From an uncultured Bacteroides sp. (GTDB lineage Bacteria; Bacteroidota; Bacteroidia; Bacteroidales; Bacteroidaceae): a stretch of DNA of 64,000 nt. The stretch spans positions 1 through 64,000 of the forward strand of contig USCT01000001.1 in assembly GCA_900553185.1 (NCBI GenBank), written 5' to 3'. The notes beneath the pieces are model-generated. The model was not told where the DNA came from, did no database searches, and saw nothing but the letters and a program-made list of their open reading frames with translations. Of the stretch, positions 45,576 through 54,359 are shown piece by piece (position 1 is the stretch's first letter; the number at the start of each line of letters is the position of its first letter). The translations under genes and the position numbers were made by a program.

Positions 45576-47765
45576 ATGACAAGTTTAAGATTCAGTGTTG
45601 TTGAAAAGGCGTTTCAGGCCAAGCCGAAGCCTGTAGCTGTTCCGGACTGCCGTCCGAGTGAATATTTTGGTAAGTACGTGTTCAACCGTGAGAAAATGTT
45701 CAAGTATCTGCCCAGTACGGTGTATGCCCGTCTGGTAGATGCGATGGATAACGGGGCTCCGATGGACCGGGATATTGCCGATGAAGTAGCTGCCGGTATG
45801 AAACGTTGGGCCAGTGAACTGGGCGTTACTCATTATACACATTGGTTCCAGCCGCTGACAGAAGGTACCGCCGAAAAGCACGATGCCTTTGTAGAACACG
45901 ACGGTAAAGGAGGCATGATGGAAGAATTTTCAGGAAAACTGCTTGTACAGCAGGAACCCGATGCTTCTTCTTTCCCGAACGGTGGTATCCGTAATACTTT
46001 CGAAGCCCGTGGTTACAGTGCCTGGGATCCTTCGTCACCGGTATTTGTGGTAGACGATACCTTGTGTATTCCAACCGTGTTCATCGCATACACCGGCGAA
46101 TCACTGGACTACAAGGCTCCTTTGCTGAAGGCGTTGAGTGCCGTAAACAAGGCTGCGGTAGATGTTTGCCATTATTTCAACCCGGAAGTCAAGAAAGTGA
46201 TGGCTTATCTGGGATGGGAACAGGAATATTTCCTGGTAGACGAAGGCCTGTATGCCGCACGTCCTGACCTGCTGCTTACCGGACGTACCCTGATGGGACA
46301 CGAGGCATCCAAGAACCAGCAGCTGGAAGACCATTATTTTGGTGCTATCCCGGCTCGTGTGGGCGCATTCATGAAAGATCTGGAAATTCAGGCATTGGAA
46401 CTGGGTATTCCGGTGAAGACCCGTCATAACGAGGTGGCTCCGAACCAGTTTGAGCTGGCACCTATCTTCGAGGAATGTAACCTGGCGGTAGACCATAACA
46501 TGCTGATCATGTCATTGATGCGTAAGATTGCCCGTAATCACGGATTCCGTGTATTGCTGCACGAAAAACCGTTCAAGGGTATCAACGGCTCAGGTAAGCA
46601 CAACAACTGGTCACTGGGTACCGATACGGGTGTCCTGCTGATGGCTCCGGGTAAGACGGCCGAAGAAAACCTGCGTTTCATTACGTTTATCGTCAATACG
46701 CTGATGGCCGTCTATCGTCATAACGGCTTGCTGAAAGCTTCCATCATGAGTGCTACCAACGCTCATCGTCTGGGAGCCAACGAAGCACCTCCCGCAATCA
46801 TTTCTTCTTTCCTGGGCGATCAGTTGAGCAAGGTACTCGATCACATGGAAGAAAGCTCCAACGACGATCTGGTAGCTCTGGGTGGAAAACATGGCTTGAA
46901 GCTGGATATTCCGCAGATTCCGGAACTGCTGATCGATAATACCGACCGTAACCGTACTTCTCCATTCGCGTTTACCGGCAACCGTTTTGAGTTCCGTGCC
47001 GTAGGTTCGGAAGCCAACTGCGCCAGCGCCATGATTGCTCTGAATACAGCAGTTGCCGAACAGTTGGTAATCTTTAAGAAAGAAGTAGACGCACTGGTAG
47101 AAAAGGGTGAACCGAATATCTCCGCTATCGTACAGGTATTGCGTAAATACATCAAGGAATGCAAGCCTATCCGTTTCGACGGCAACGGTTATAGCGAAGA
47201 ATGGAAGGCTGAGGCTGCCCGCCGCGGACTGGATTGCGAAACAAGCTGTCCGCTTATCTTTGATAACTACCTGAAACCGGAAAGTATCAATATGTTCGAG
47301 TCTACCGGTGTCATGACCCGTAAGGAGCTCGAAGCCCGTAACGAAGTGAAGTGGGAAACATATACCAAGAAAATACAGATTGAAGCCCGTGTACTGGGTG
47401 ATTTGGTGATGAACCACATCGTTCCGGTAGCCACTGAATACCAGAGTAAGCTGATAGACAATGTCTTCAAGATGAAAGGCTTGTTCTCTGAAGAAGAGGC
47501 TGCCAAGCTGTCGGCCGAAAATATTGCACTTATCAAGAAAATAGCCGAACATACTTCTTACATCAAGGAGCATGTAGATACGATGGTTGAGGCCAGAAAA
47601 GTTGCCAACAAGATTACGGATGAACGTGAAAAGGCCATTGCCTATCACGATACAATTGCTCCGATGCTGGAACAGATCCGTTATCACATCGACAAGCTGG
47701 AACTGATTGTTGATGACCAGATGTGGACTTTGCCGAAATATCGCGAGTTGCTATTCATAAGATAA
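45576..47765 (+). CDS. glnN: Glutamine synthetase type III
   Basis: ATP-dependent formation of glutamine from glutamate and ammonia. At 729 residues it is of the large type III (GlnN), typical of Bacteroides. Catalytic features include WEQEYFLVD, KTRHNEVAPNQFE, the INGSGKHNNWS nucleotide-binding loop and NRFEFRA. It ends the plus-strand arm of the nitrogen island. A leader of 88 bp separates it from amtB, so it may also have its own control. A terminator follows at 47821-47855. Confidence 0.97.
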   Translation: MTSLRFSVVEKAFQAKPKPVAVPDCRPSEYFGKYVFNREKMFKYLPSTVYARLVDAMDNGAPMDRDIADEVAAGMKRWASELGVTHYTHWFQPLTEGTAEKHDAFVEHDGKGGMMEEFSGKLLVQQEPDASSFPNGGIRNTFEARGYSAWDPSSPVFVVDDTLCIPTVFIAYTGESLDYKAPLLKALSAVNKAAVDVCHYFNPEVKKVMAYLGWEQEYFLVDEGLYAARPDLLLTGRTLMGHEASKNQQLEDHYFGAIPARVGAFMKDLEIQALELGIPVKTRHNEVAPNQFELAPIFEECNLAVDHNMLIMSLMRKIARNHGFRVLLHEKPFKGINGSGKHNNWSLGTDTGVLLMAPGKTAEENLRFITFIVNTLMAVYRHNGLLKASIMSATNAHRLGANEAPPAIISSFLGDQLSKVLDHMEESSNDDLVALGGKHGLKLDIPQIPELLIDNTDRNRTSPFAFTGNRFEFRAVGSEANCASAMIALNTAVAEQLVIFKKEVDALVEKGEPNISAIVQVLRKYIKECKPIRFDGNGYSEEWKAEAARRGLDCETSCPLIFDNYLKPESINMFESTGVMTRKELEARNEVKWETYTKKIQIEARVLGDLVMNHIVPVATEYQSKLIDNVFKMKGLFSEEEAAKLSAENIALIKKIAEHTSYIKEHVDTMVEARKVANKITDEREKAIAYHDTIAPMLEQIRYHIDKLELIVDDQMWTLPKYRELLFIR

Positions 47766-47820
47766 TCTTTAATTGATTAATCAGATTACCAGGAAGTTTA
47801 TTTCTATTGGTCGTTTGATG

Positions 47821-47855
47821 GCCCGGGTTCTCCGTGAGGAAAGTCCGGGCTTTTT
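47821..47855 (+). terminator. Terminator after glnN
   Basis: GCCCGG (47821-47826) pairs with CCGGGC (47845-47850) around an 18-base loop, followed by TTTTT. Confidence 0.65.
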
Positions 47856-48073
47856 CTGTAGGTTCATATACTTGGGATACAAAACATTTAAACTGAGAGA
47901 TGTTGTTTTTAATTTGACGGGCTCTTCGGTATTGATCGGTTTCTTACGTGAAATCACTTTGTGTAGAATACGCTCATAATAAAAGATTTGGATTATACGG
48001 GAGAATGGTCGTAGCTACGGGAGGCAGGACAGAGAAAAGGGTCAGGGCTGGGCGACGGTTTCGTTTGTGACGG
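47856..48073. other. Gene-free stretch after glnN
   Basis: I see no gene, promoter or strong structure here; it is the sequence downstream of the HU-like remnant and could contain its decayed second half, but no HU-like sequence is recognisable in any frame. Confidence 0.4.
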
Positions 48074-48250
48074 TCAGTTGTCATACAGGTCGTACAAGAT
48101 TCCGGCTACCGTTTCCCGCGAGTACCTCGAACGGATGGCTACGCTTGAAGTTAATTCGTTCAGTTCCATGTTTCCCGGCGCGTAATATTTTCCCGATGAT
48201 TCCGGATCGTGCGGTTTTTTGCGTTCTGCTACTCGATGATAAATGCCCAT
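48074..48250 (-). pseudogene. N-terminal half of an HU-related DNA-binding protein
   Basis: A 58-codon reading frame, ATG at 48250, TGA at 48074-48076. It begins GIYHRVAERKKPHDP and continues to KYYAPGNMELNELTS and ETVAGILYDLYDN. This lines up with the first half of the HU-related (HU_rel) proteins common in Bacteroides, including their GELTLDELT-type segment and the helix around AVLYALVD. The usual family length is about 110-170 residues, so the DNA-binding beta-arms are missing. A near-consensus promoter lies 111 bp upstream. It is either a decayed gene or a short stand-alone dimerisation module; I favour decay. Confidence 0.6.
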
Positions 48251-48360
48251 GATTGTTTCAGATTAAGGTTAATACTTGGTTTTGATAAGTCTATGTGATA
48301 AATTTAGTTTTTCTGCCTGATGCCTGTGTTTTTCATCCTGTTCCGTAAAATTTTATACCG

Positions 48361-48390
48361 CAAATATAACCGGTCGTTTCCGAAATACAA
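48361..48390 (-). promoter_or_regulatory. Promoter upstream of the HU-like remnant
   Basis: On the minus strand TTG (48388-48390), 19 bp spacer, TATATTTG (48361-48368): a consensus Bacteroides promoter. It would give a leader of about 105 bases. Confidence 0.65.
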
Positions 48391-48955
48391 AAAATAAGGG
48401 GGCGCTAACGTGTAAAAATCTGTTGATGATTTGTGCTTTTGTAAATTTTCTGTAAAATGACAGAAAGCCGGACCGGGTATGTGTTTTCCTGAATTCGGTA
48501 GTTCATTTTCTGATTGGCTGGACACTCCGTTTTCTGAACAAGTAGACAGTTCCCTGTTTGGGGGGATACCTGCACTGATTCAGTAGACAATATGATGAAA
48601 AACACGGTGTTTTTCCGGTGAATACCGTCCTGTATGCAGAGAGGTTTGCATGTCCCTGTAATATCGGATTCTTTCAATTATTTTTACCGGAAAATTCAGG
48701 GTATGTACCTGCTCGGATTTCTGCAGAAATGGGCGGATTCCGTACCTGATTCCGGTGCAAGCATTCAGTTTCCGGTGATGGATAAGGAGATTTTTTCTTG
48801 ATGATTGCCCGTTTTGGAATACAGTTTTGTCCGGTTCGGGAAAGGACGGAAATTTCATGAAGAAGCAATATGAGAATATGTCTTTTAGATACAATAATGA
48901 GCTTTTTAAACTTAATACTTGTTGAATTGTAAGCATTGATTGAAATGCGTTTCTC
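48391..48955. other. Gene-free stretch before the HU-like remnant
   Basis: No gene can be supported. A self-complementary GAAAAACAC/GTGTTTTTC lies at 48597-48615. Open frames on the minus strand (for example 48580-48936) show no recognisable sequence. Confidence 0.4.
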
Positions 48956-49008
48956 GAGGTTATAGTCCGGTTGTGATTTAGCTATTGCAATTTTAAGACT
49001 ATAACCTC
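48956..49008. repeat. Perfect 12 bp inverted repeat
   Basis: GAGGTTATAGTC (48956-48967) and its exact complement (48997-49008) enclose 29 bases; TTTT follows on the plus strand. It may be a terminator or the footprint of a small element; no plus-strand gene feeds into it. Confidence 0.6.
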
Positions 49009-49020
49009 TTTTCCTGCATA

Positions 49021-49061
49021 AAAAAACGGTAACCCGTCTTTATGGAAAAGACAGATTACCG
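49021..49061 (-). terminator. Terminator of the gltB-dapL operon
   Basis: CGGTAA-x-CCGTCTTT pairs with AAAAGAC-x-GATTACCG (49027-49061, minor mismatches), followed on the minus strand by six T. dapL ends 27 bp upstream. Confidence 0.8.
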
Positions 49062-49087
49062 CAAAACTATTGTATAGAAAAAGAATC

Positions 49088-50320
49088 CTACTTAGCCCAC
49101 TGAGCAATGCGTTTCATGGCTTCGATACAGTCTTCACGCTGGCCAAAAGCGGTAAGTCGCAGGTAGCCTTCGCCGCTGGGACCGAATCCGGCACCCGGCG
49201 TACCTACTACGTGTACATCGTTCAGCAGACGGTCGAAGAACTGCCAGGAAGTACATCCCTGAGGAGTCTTCAGCCACAGATACGGAGAGTTTACGCCGCC
49301 GAACACCTGGAAGCCTGCCTGCTGAAAGCCTTCGCGCATGATGCGGGCATTCTCCAGGTAATAATCGATCGTAGCCTTTACCTGTTGCTTGCCTTCGGGG
49401 GTATAGATGGCTTCGGCAGCCCGTTGGGTAACGTAGCTGGTACCGTTGAACTTGGTACACTGGCGGCGGTTCCACAATTTGTTCAGCTGAACATGTTTGC
49501 CGTCGGCCGTCCGGGCCATGACTTCTTCCGGTACTACGGTATAACCGCAACGTACTCCGGTGAATCCGGCTGTTTTCGAGAAACTACGGAACTCGATGGC
49601 ACACTGTTTGGCACCTTCTATTTCGTAGATGGAGTGTGGAACGTTGTCTTCACGGATGAAAGCCTCGTAAGCGGCGTCGAACATGATGAGGGTATCGTTG
49701 GCCAGCGCATAGTCTACCCATTGTTTCAGTTCCTCTTTGGTCAGGGTCGTTCCTGTCGGGTTATTGGGATAGCACAGGTAGACAATGTCTACGCGCTTGT
49801 CCGGAAGTTGCGGAATGAAATTGTTTTCGGCCGTACACGGCAGGTATGTGATGTGGTTCCAACGTCCGTCTTCCTGCAGGTCGCCGGCACGTCCGCTCAT
49901 TACATTGCTGTCAACGTATACCGGATAAACCGGATCGGTTACGGCTACGCTGTTTCCTTGTTGCAGGATGTCGCCGATGTTTCCGGTATCGCTCTTGGCG
50001 CCGTCGCTGACGAATACTTCCGAAGGTTTCAGGTTGATACCGCGTGGGGCAAAATCGTTGGCGATAATGGCCTCAATCAGGAAATCGTATCCTTGTTCCG
50101 GTCCGTAGCCACGGAATGTCTCGGCATGTGCCAGTTCGTCTACCGCCCGATGCATGGCCTCGATGCAGGCCGGTGGAAGCGGGCGGGTGACGTCACCGAT
50201 TCCCAGCCGGATGAGTTTGGCGTCGGGATGTGCGGCCTTGAACGCATTTACTTTCTTTGCAATATCAGAGAACAGGTAACTACCTGGTAATTTCAAAAAA
50301 TTTTCGTTTACTAATGCCAT
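49088..50320 (-). CDS. dapL: LL-diaminopimelate aminotransferase
   Basis: Pyridoxal-phosphate enzyme that makes LL-diaminopimelate straight from tetrahydrodipicolinate with glutamate as amino donor, replacing the succinylase steps of the lysine pathway. The 410-residue protein has the fold-type I motifs YPNNPTGT and the lysine site [14 protein letters not shown]. Length and start fit DapL. It is last in the minus-strand operon, 23 bp after dapF, whose product then makes the meso form. Glutamate comes from gltBD in the same operon. Confidence 0.95.
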   Translation of the reverse strand: MALVNENFLKLPGSYLFSDIAKKVNAFKAAHPDAKLIRLGIGDVTRPLPPACIEAMHRAVDELAHAETFRGYGPEQGYDFLIEAIIANDFAPRGINLKPSEVFVSDGAKSDTGNIGDILQQGNSVAVTDPVYPVYVDSNVMSGRAGDLQEDGRWNHITYLPCTAENNFIPQLPDKRVDIVYLCYPNNPTGTTLTKEELKQWVDYALANDTLIMFDAAYEAFIREDNVPHSIYEIEGAKQCAIEFRSFSKTAGFTGVRCGYTVVPEEVMARTADGKHVQLNKLWNRRQCTKFNGTSYVTQRAAEAIYTPEGKQQVKATIDYYLENARIMREGFQQAGFQVFGGVNSPYLWLKTPQGCTSWQFFDRLLNDVHVVGTPGAGFGPSGEGYLRLTAFGQREDCIEAMKRIAQWAK

Positions 50321-50343
50321 AAGTTTATTTCGTACGGGTTGTT

Positions 50344-51177
50344 TTAAATGATTATTTCTCCTTCGAATACGGTGGTAGCCGGTCCGGTCATGAGGATGCG
50401 GTCATCGGCTGTCCATTCGATGTGCAATGTGCCGCCGTCCATTTCGATATCGCTGCTGCGTCCGGCTCTTCCGGTTACGGAGGCAGCCACGGCTGTCGCA
50501 CAAGCACCGGTGCCGCAGGCCAGGGTTATGCCCGATCCGCGTTCCCAGACACGCATACGAATGCTTCCGTCGTTGCGGACCTGGGCGAATTCGATGTTGC
50601 AGCGTTCCGGAAAGAGGGGATGGTGCTCCAGTTTCGGACCGATCTCGGTGAGGGGAATCTGCATGACATCGGGTACAAAGATGACGAAGTGTGGATTGCC
50701 CATGCAGACAAACGTTCCTTTGAATACTTGTCCGTTTACTTCAATGTCTCCGTCCATCATGCTTCCGGAAGCTGTTGCCAGTTGTTGTTTGTTTTCCAGC
50801 AACGGCTTCTCCATGTCTACGGTAACGGTATTGACTTTCCCTTCAGCTACATGCAGGTGGAGTGTCTTGATTCCCGAAAGGGTTTCCAGCGTGATTTCCG
50901 TGCGTTGGGTCAGTCCGTGTTCGTATACGTATTTTCCGATACAGCGGCTGGCGTTTCCGCACATCATGGCTTCCGAACCGTCGGCATTGAAAATGCGCAT
51001 GCTGAAATCGGCCTTTTCGGAAGAACCTATCAGTACCAGTCCGTCACTGCCGATACCGAAGTGCGGACGGCTCCATGCGATAGAAAGTTCTTCCGGGTTG
51101 GCAACGGGATACTTTAACGTATTTACGTAGATGTAATCGTTGCCGGCTCCGTGCATTTTTGTGAATTGGATCTTCAT
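50344..51177 (-). CDS. dapF: Diaminopimelate epimerase
   Basis: Converts LL- to meso-diaminopimelate, used for peptidoglycan and lysine. The 277-residue protein has both catalytic cysteines in context: MMCGNASRC and ACGTGACA. I start at 51177, where the conserved [13 protein letters not shown] begins; the in-frame extension to 51231 overlaps asnB. It lies 25 bp after asnB and 23 bp before dapL. Confidence 0.96.
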   Translation of the reverse strand: MKIQFTKMHGAGNDYIYVNTLKYPVANPEELSIAWSRPHFGIGSDGLVLIGSSEKADFSMRIFNADGSEAMMCGNASRCIGKYVYEHGLTQRTEITLETLSGIKTLHLHVAEGKVNTVTVDMEKPLLENKQQLATASGSMMDGDIEVNGQVFKGTFVCMGNPHFVIFVPDVMQIPLTEIGPKLEHHPLFPERCNIEFAQVRNDGSIRMRVWERGSGITLACGTGACATAVAASVTGRAGRSSDIEMDGGTLHIEWTADDRILMTGPATTVFEGEIII

Positions 51178-51202
51178 TCTGTTAAGTTTGTTTTTGGGAG
51201 GT

Positions 51203-52894
51203 TTATTTCTCATAAGCTTCTTCGTGTACACCGGCTACGGCACGTCCACTAGGCTCGTTTTTGCCTTGGAAGGAAGCGTCCCAGGCCAATGCTTCGGCTG
51301 TAGAGCAGGCTACGCTTGGTACACTCGGTACACTCAGTGCGGCGCTTTCGCTCGGGAAGTACTCTTCGAAGATGCTGCGGTAATAATATTCTTCCTTGTT
51401 CATCGGTGTATGGATGGGGAAGCGTTCGGCCGCATGCGCCATCTGTTCATCGCTTACGGCTTCGGATGTTATCTGTTTCAGGGTATCAATCCAGCTGTAG
51501 CCTACACCGTCGGAGAACTGTTCCTTCTGTCGCCATGCCACGCTTTCCGGAAGCAGGTCGGCAAAGGCGTCGCGGACAATTTTCTTTTCGATGGTTTTGC
51601 CCGGACACATCTTGCTGGCCGGGTTGATCCGCATCGCTACGTCCAGAAATTCCTTGTCGAGGAACGGTACACGGCCTTCTACTCCCCAGGCAGCGAGTGA
51701 CTTGTTGGCACGCAGACAGTCGTACAGGTAAAGTTTCGAAAGTTTGCGTACGGTTTCTTCGTGGAAAGCGCGTGCGTCGGGGGCCTTGTGGAAGTACAGG
51801 TAACCGCCGAATACTTCATCGGCTCCTTCGCCACTCAGCACCATCTTGATACCCATACTTTTGATGACACGGGCCAGCAGGTACATCGGGGTAGATGCGC
51901 GGACGGTTGTGACATCGTACGTCTCGATGTAGTAAATTACATCGCGGATGGCGTCCAGTCCTTCCTGAATGGTATAATGGATTTCATGATGAACGGTACC
52001 GATGAAATCGGCCACTTCGCGTGCCTTGGCCAGGTCGGGAGAACCTTCCAGTCCTACGGCGAAGGAGTGCAGCTGTGGCCACCAGGCATCGTTCTTTCCA
52101 TCTGTCTCGATACGCTTGGCCGCGAATCTTTTGGCAATGGCCGAAATAACCGAACTGTCCAGACCACCGGACAGGAGGACACCGTAAGGCACATCACTCA
52201 TCAGTTGCCGGCGGACAGCATTTTCCAGTGCGTCGTGAACTTCCTTTACTTCCTGAACATATTCTTCCGGCGAAACGGTACTTGAGCGGGATTCGTCGTA
52301 GCTCATCCAGTCGCGGGTATACCAGCGTTTCATTACACCTTCACTGCCTATATAACAATGTCCCGGCAGGAAAGGTTCATACGTATCGCAGAAACCTTCC
52401 AATGCTTTCAGTTCACTGGCACAATATACTTTACCTTCCTTGTCGCGTCCGATATACAATGGGATGACTCCTATCGGGTCGCGGGCAATCAGAAAATCAT
52501 CTTTTTCTTCGTCGTAGAGTGCGAAGGCAAAGATTCCGCTGAGGTCTTCCAGAAAGTTGACTCCTTTTTCACGGTAAAGTGCCAGGATGACTTCACAGTC
52601 GCTTCCGGTCTGAAATTCGTAACGTCCTTTGAAGTGTTCACGGATCTCGCGGTGGTTGTAGATTTCGCCGTTTACGGCCAGAATCTGTTTCTTGTCCGGA
52701 GAGTACAAGGGTTGTCCGCCACTTTGCGGGTCTACAATCGAAAGACGTTCATGAGCCAGAATGGCTGATCCTCCGCAATAGATTCCGCTCCAGTCCGGTC
52801 CGCGGTGACGGATCTTTTTGGCCATCGACAAGGCTTTTGTACGTAATTCCTGAGTTTGTTCTTTTATATTGAATATCGCTGCTATTCCACACAT
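51203..52894 (-). CDS. asnB: Asparagine synthase B, glutamine-hydrolysing
   Basis: Makes asparagine from aspartate, ATP and glutamine. The 563-residue protein starts Met-Cys-Gly-Ile; the Cys2 after Met removal is the glutaminase nucleophile. The synthetase half has the PP-loop [12 protein letters not shown] use ATG 52894 for that reason; an extension to 52936 would bury the catalytic cysteine. It follows gltD after 96 bp, a gap with a small GTCCCGA/TCGGGAC hairpin (52937-52956) that might tune read-through from gltBD. Confidence 0.96.
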   Translation of the reverse strand: MCGIAAIFNIKEQTQELRTKALSMAKKIRHRGPDWSGIYCGGSAILAHERLSIVDPQSGGQPLYSPDKKQILAVNGEIYNHREIREHFKGRYEFQTGSDCEVILALYREKGVNFLEDLSGIFAFALYDEEKDDFLIARDPIGVIPLYIGRDKEGKVYCASELKALEGFCDTYEPFLPGHCYIGSEGVMKRWYTRDWMSYDESRSSTVSPEEYVQEVKEVHDALENAVRRQLMSDVPYGVLLSGGLDSSVISAIAKRFAAKRIETDGKNDAWWPQLHSFAVGLEGSPDLAKAREVADFIGTVHHEIHYTIQEGLDAIRDVIYYIETYDVTTVRASTPMYLLARVIKSMGIKMVLSGEGADEVFGGYLYFHKAPDARAFHEETVRKLSKLYLYDCLRANKSLAAWGVEGRVPFLDKEFLDVAMRINPASKMCPGKTIEKKIVRDAFADLLPESVAWRQKEQFSDGVGYSWIDTLKQITSEAVSDEQMAHAAERFPIHTPMNKEEYYYRSIFEEYFPSESAALSVPSVPSVACSTAEALAWDASFQGKNEPSGRAVAGVHEEAYEK

Positions 52895-52990
52895 GATCGT
52901 ATCGTTTTTTATGGTTGTTAATTTGTAATGTAGCATGTCCCGAATAAAATCGGGACTATATTTAGTTTAGGGGGAGCAGCCGGCCGTCGG

Positions 52991-54334
52991 TTATTTGTTT
53001 TTCAGGTAGGCATCAATTGCTTCTGCGGCTTTACGTCCGCCTGCAATACACTTCACTACCAGACTGGCTCCTGTTGCGGCATCGCCGGCCAGGAATACAT
53101 TTTCAGCATAAGCCGGGTGCTGAGGTTTCAGAAATCCCATGGCCAGCAGAACGAGATCTGCTTTCAGAATTTCTTTTTTACCTGTAGGCTTCATGACAGG
53201 ACGTCCTCCTTCCGGATTCGGAATCCATTCCACTTCTTCTACTTCTACACCGGTTACATGCCCCTTTTCTCCGATGAACCGGTTTGACGTCAGGCTCCAG
53301 CGACGTTCGCAACCTTCTTCGTGGCTGGAACTGGTCTTCAGTACGATGGGCCATTGTGGCCACGGAGTAGCCGGATTATGTCCTACCGGCGGTTTCGGCA
53401 TGATTTCTATCTGTGTGACACTGACTGCACCCTGGCGGTTGCTGGTACCTATGCAGTCGCTTCCTGTATCGCCACCACCGATAACCAGCACGTGTTTGCC
53501 TTTAGCCGTGATGCGTTCTTCCTTGCTGAAGGTCTGTCCGGCCAGTACCCGGTTTTGCTGAGCCAGCATTTCCATGGCGAAATGGATTCCTTTCAGTTCG
53601 CGGCCCGGAATCTTCAGATCACGTGCTTCCGGAGTTCCGGTACAGATACAGTAGGCGTCGAATCCTTCGGGCAGGTGATTCAAATCAATGTTTGCTTTGG
53701 TCTGGAAGGTAATACCTTCGGCCTCCATTACCTGAATACGCCGGTTGATGATACTTTTTTGTAGCTTGAAGTTCGGAATGCCGAATCGCAACAGGCCACC
53801 TACGTATTCCAGCTTTTCGAAAACAGTTACTTCGTAGCCGCGCTGGTTGAGCTGGTTGGCAGCGGCCAAGCCTGCTGGTCCAGAGCCGACGACTGCTACT
53901 TTCTTGCCGTTGCGTTCGTATTGGCGTGGCTGTACATATCCTTCCTGAAAAGCGGTTTCGATGACGGCACATTCGTCTTCGCGGATGGTAACCGGAGCAT
54001 CCATGCTCAGTTTCAGTACGCATGACTTTTCACACAGAGCCGGGCAGATACGTCCGGTAAATTCCGGAAAATCATTGGTTTGGCTCAATATTTCGTAGGC
54101 TTCTTTCCAGCGGCCCTTGTAGATGGCGTCCTGGAATTCCGGAGGACGGTTGCCCAGCGGGCAAGCCCAATGACAGAAAGGTACGCCGCAGTCCATGCAG
54201 CGTGAAGCCTGAAGTTTTCGGTCGCTGACGTTCAGTGTTTGTTCTACTTCACCAAAATCGTTGATGCGGTCGTGCACCGGGCGGTATCCTGCCTCCTGGC
54301 GCGGTATGGTAAGGAATGCTTTGGGATTTCCCAT
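52991..54334 (-). CDS. gltD: Glutamate synthase small subunit
   Basis: Provides electrons from NAD(P)H to the large subunit of glutamate synthase. The 447-residue protein has N-terminal cysteines for 4Fe-4S clusters (CMDCGVPFCHWACPLGN and CPALCEKSC) and two dinucleotide-binding folds (VAVVGSGPAGLAAA and VLVIGGGDTGSDC). Start set at 54334; the longer frame to 54385 runs into gltB. It lies 25 bp after gltB. Confidence 0.96.
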   Translation of the reverse strand: MGNPKAFLTIPRQEAGYRPVHDRINDFGEVEQTLNVSDRKLQASRCMDCGVPFCHWACPLGNRPPEFQDAIYKGRWKEAYEILSQTNDFPEFTGRICPALCEKSCVLKLSMDAPVTIREDECAVIETAFQEGYVQPRQYERNGKKVAVVGSGPAGLAAANQLNQRGYEVTVFEKLEYVGGLLRFGIPNFKLQKSIINRRIQVMEAEGITFQTKANIDLNHLPEGFDAYCICTGTPEARDLKIPGRELKGIHFAMEMLAQQNRVLAGQTFSKEERITAKGKHVLVIGGGDTGSDCIGTSNRQGAVSVTQIEIMPKPPVGHNPATPWPQWPIVLKTSSSHEEGCERRWSLTSNRFIGEKGHVTGVEVEEVEWIPNPEGGRPVMKPTGKKEILKADLVLLAMGFLKPQHPAYAENVFLAGDAATGASLVVKCIAGGRKAAEAIDAYLKNK

Positions 54335-54359
54335 AATTCTAACTTTCTTTTTAGGTTGA

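Noticed and set aside
47834..47852. GTGAGGAAAGTCCGGGCTT resembles the conserved GAGGAAAGTCCGGGC core of RNase P RNA
   Set aside because: None of the other RNase P core segments follow within 400 bp, and the stretch is explained as the right half of the glnN terminator hairpin.
48405..48677. 90-codon minus-strand open frame in the same gap
   Set aside because: Overlaps the promoter-proximal region, no recognisable sequence, no ribosome-binding context.
48580..48936. 118-codon minus-strand open frame upstream of the HU-like remnant
   Set aside because: Composition is unlike neighbouring proteins, there is no recognisable motif, and it overlaps other equally poor frames; chance opening in AT-rich intergenic DNA is more likely.
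48968..49008. TTGTGATTTAGC and the flanking inverted repeat look a little like a Bacteroidetes type II CRISPR repeat
   Set aside because: Only one copy is present, there is no spacer array and no cas gene in the window.
49070..50290. 406-codon plus-strand open frame opposite dapL
   Set aside because: Antisense shadow of dapL, which has all family motifs on the minus strand.
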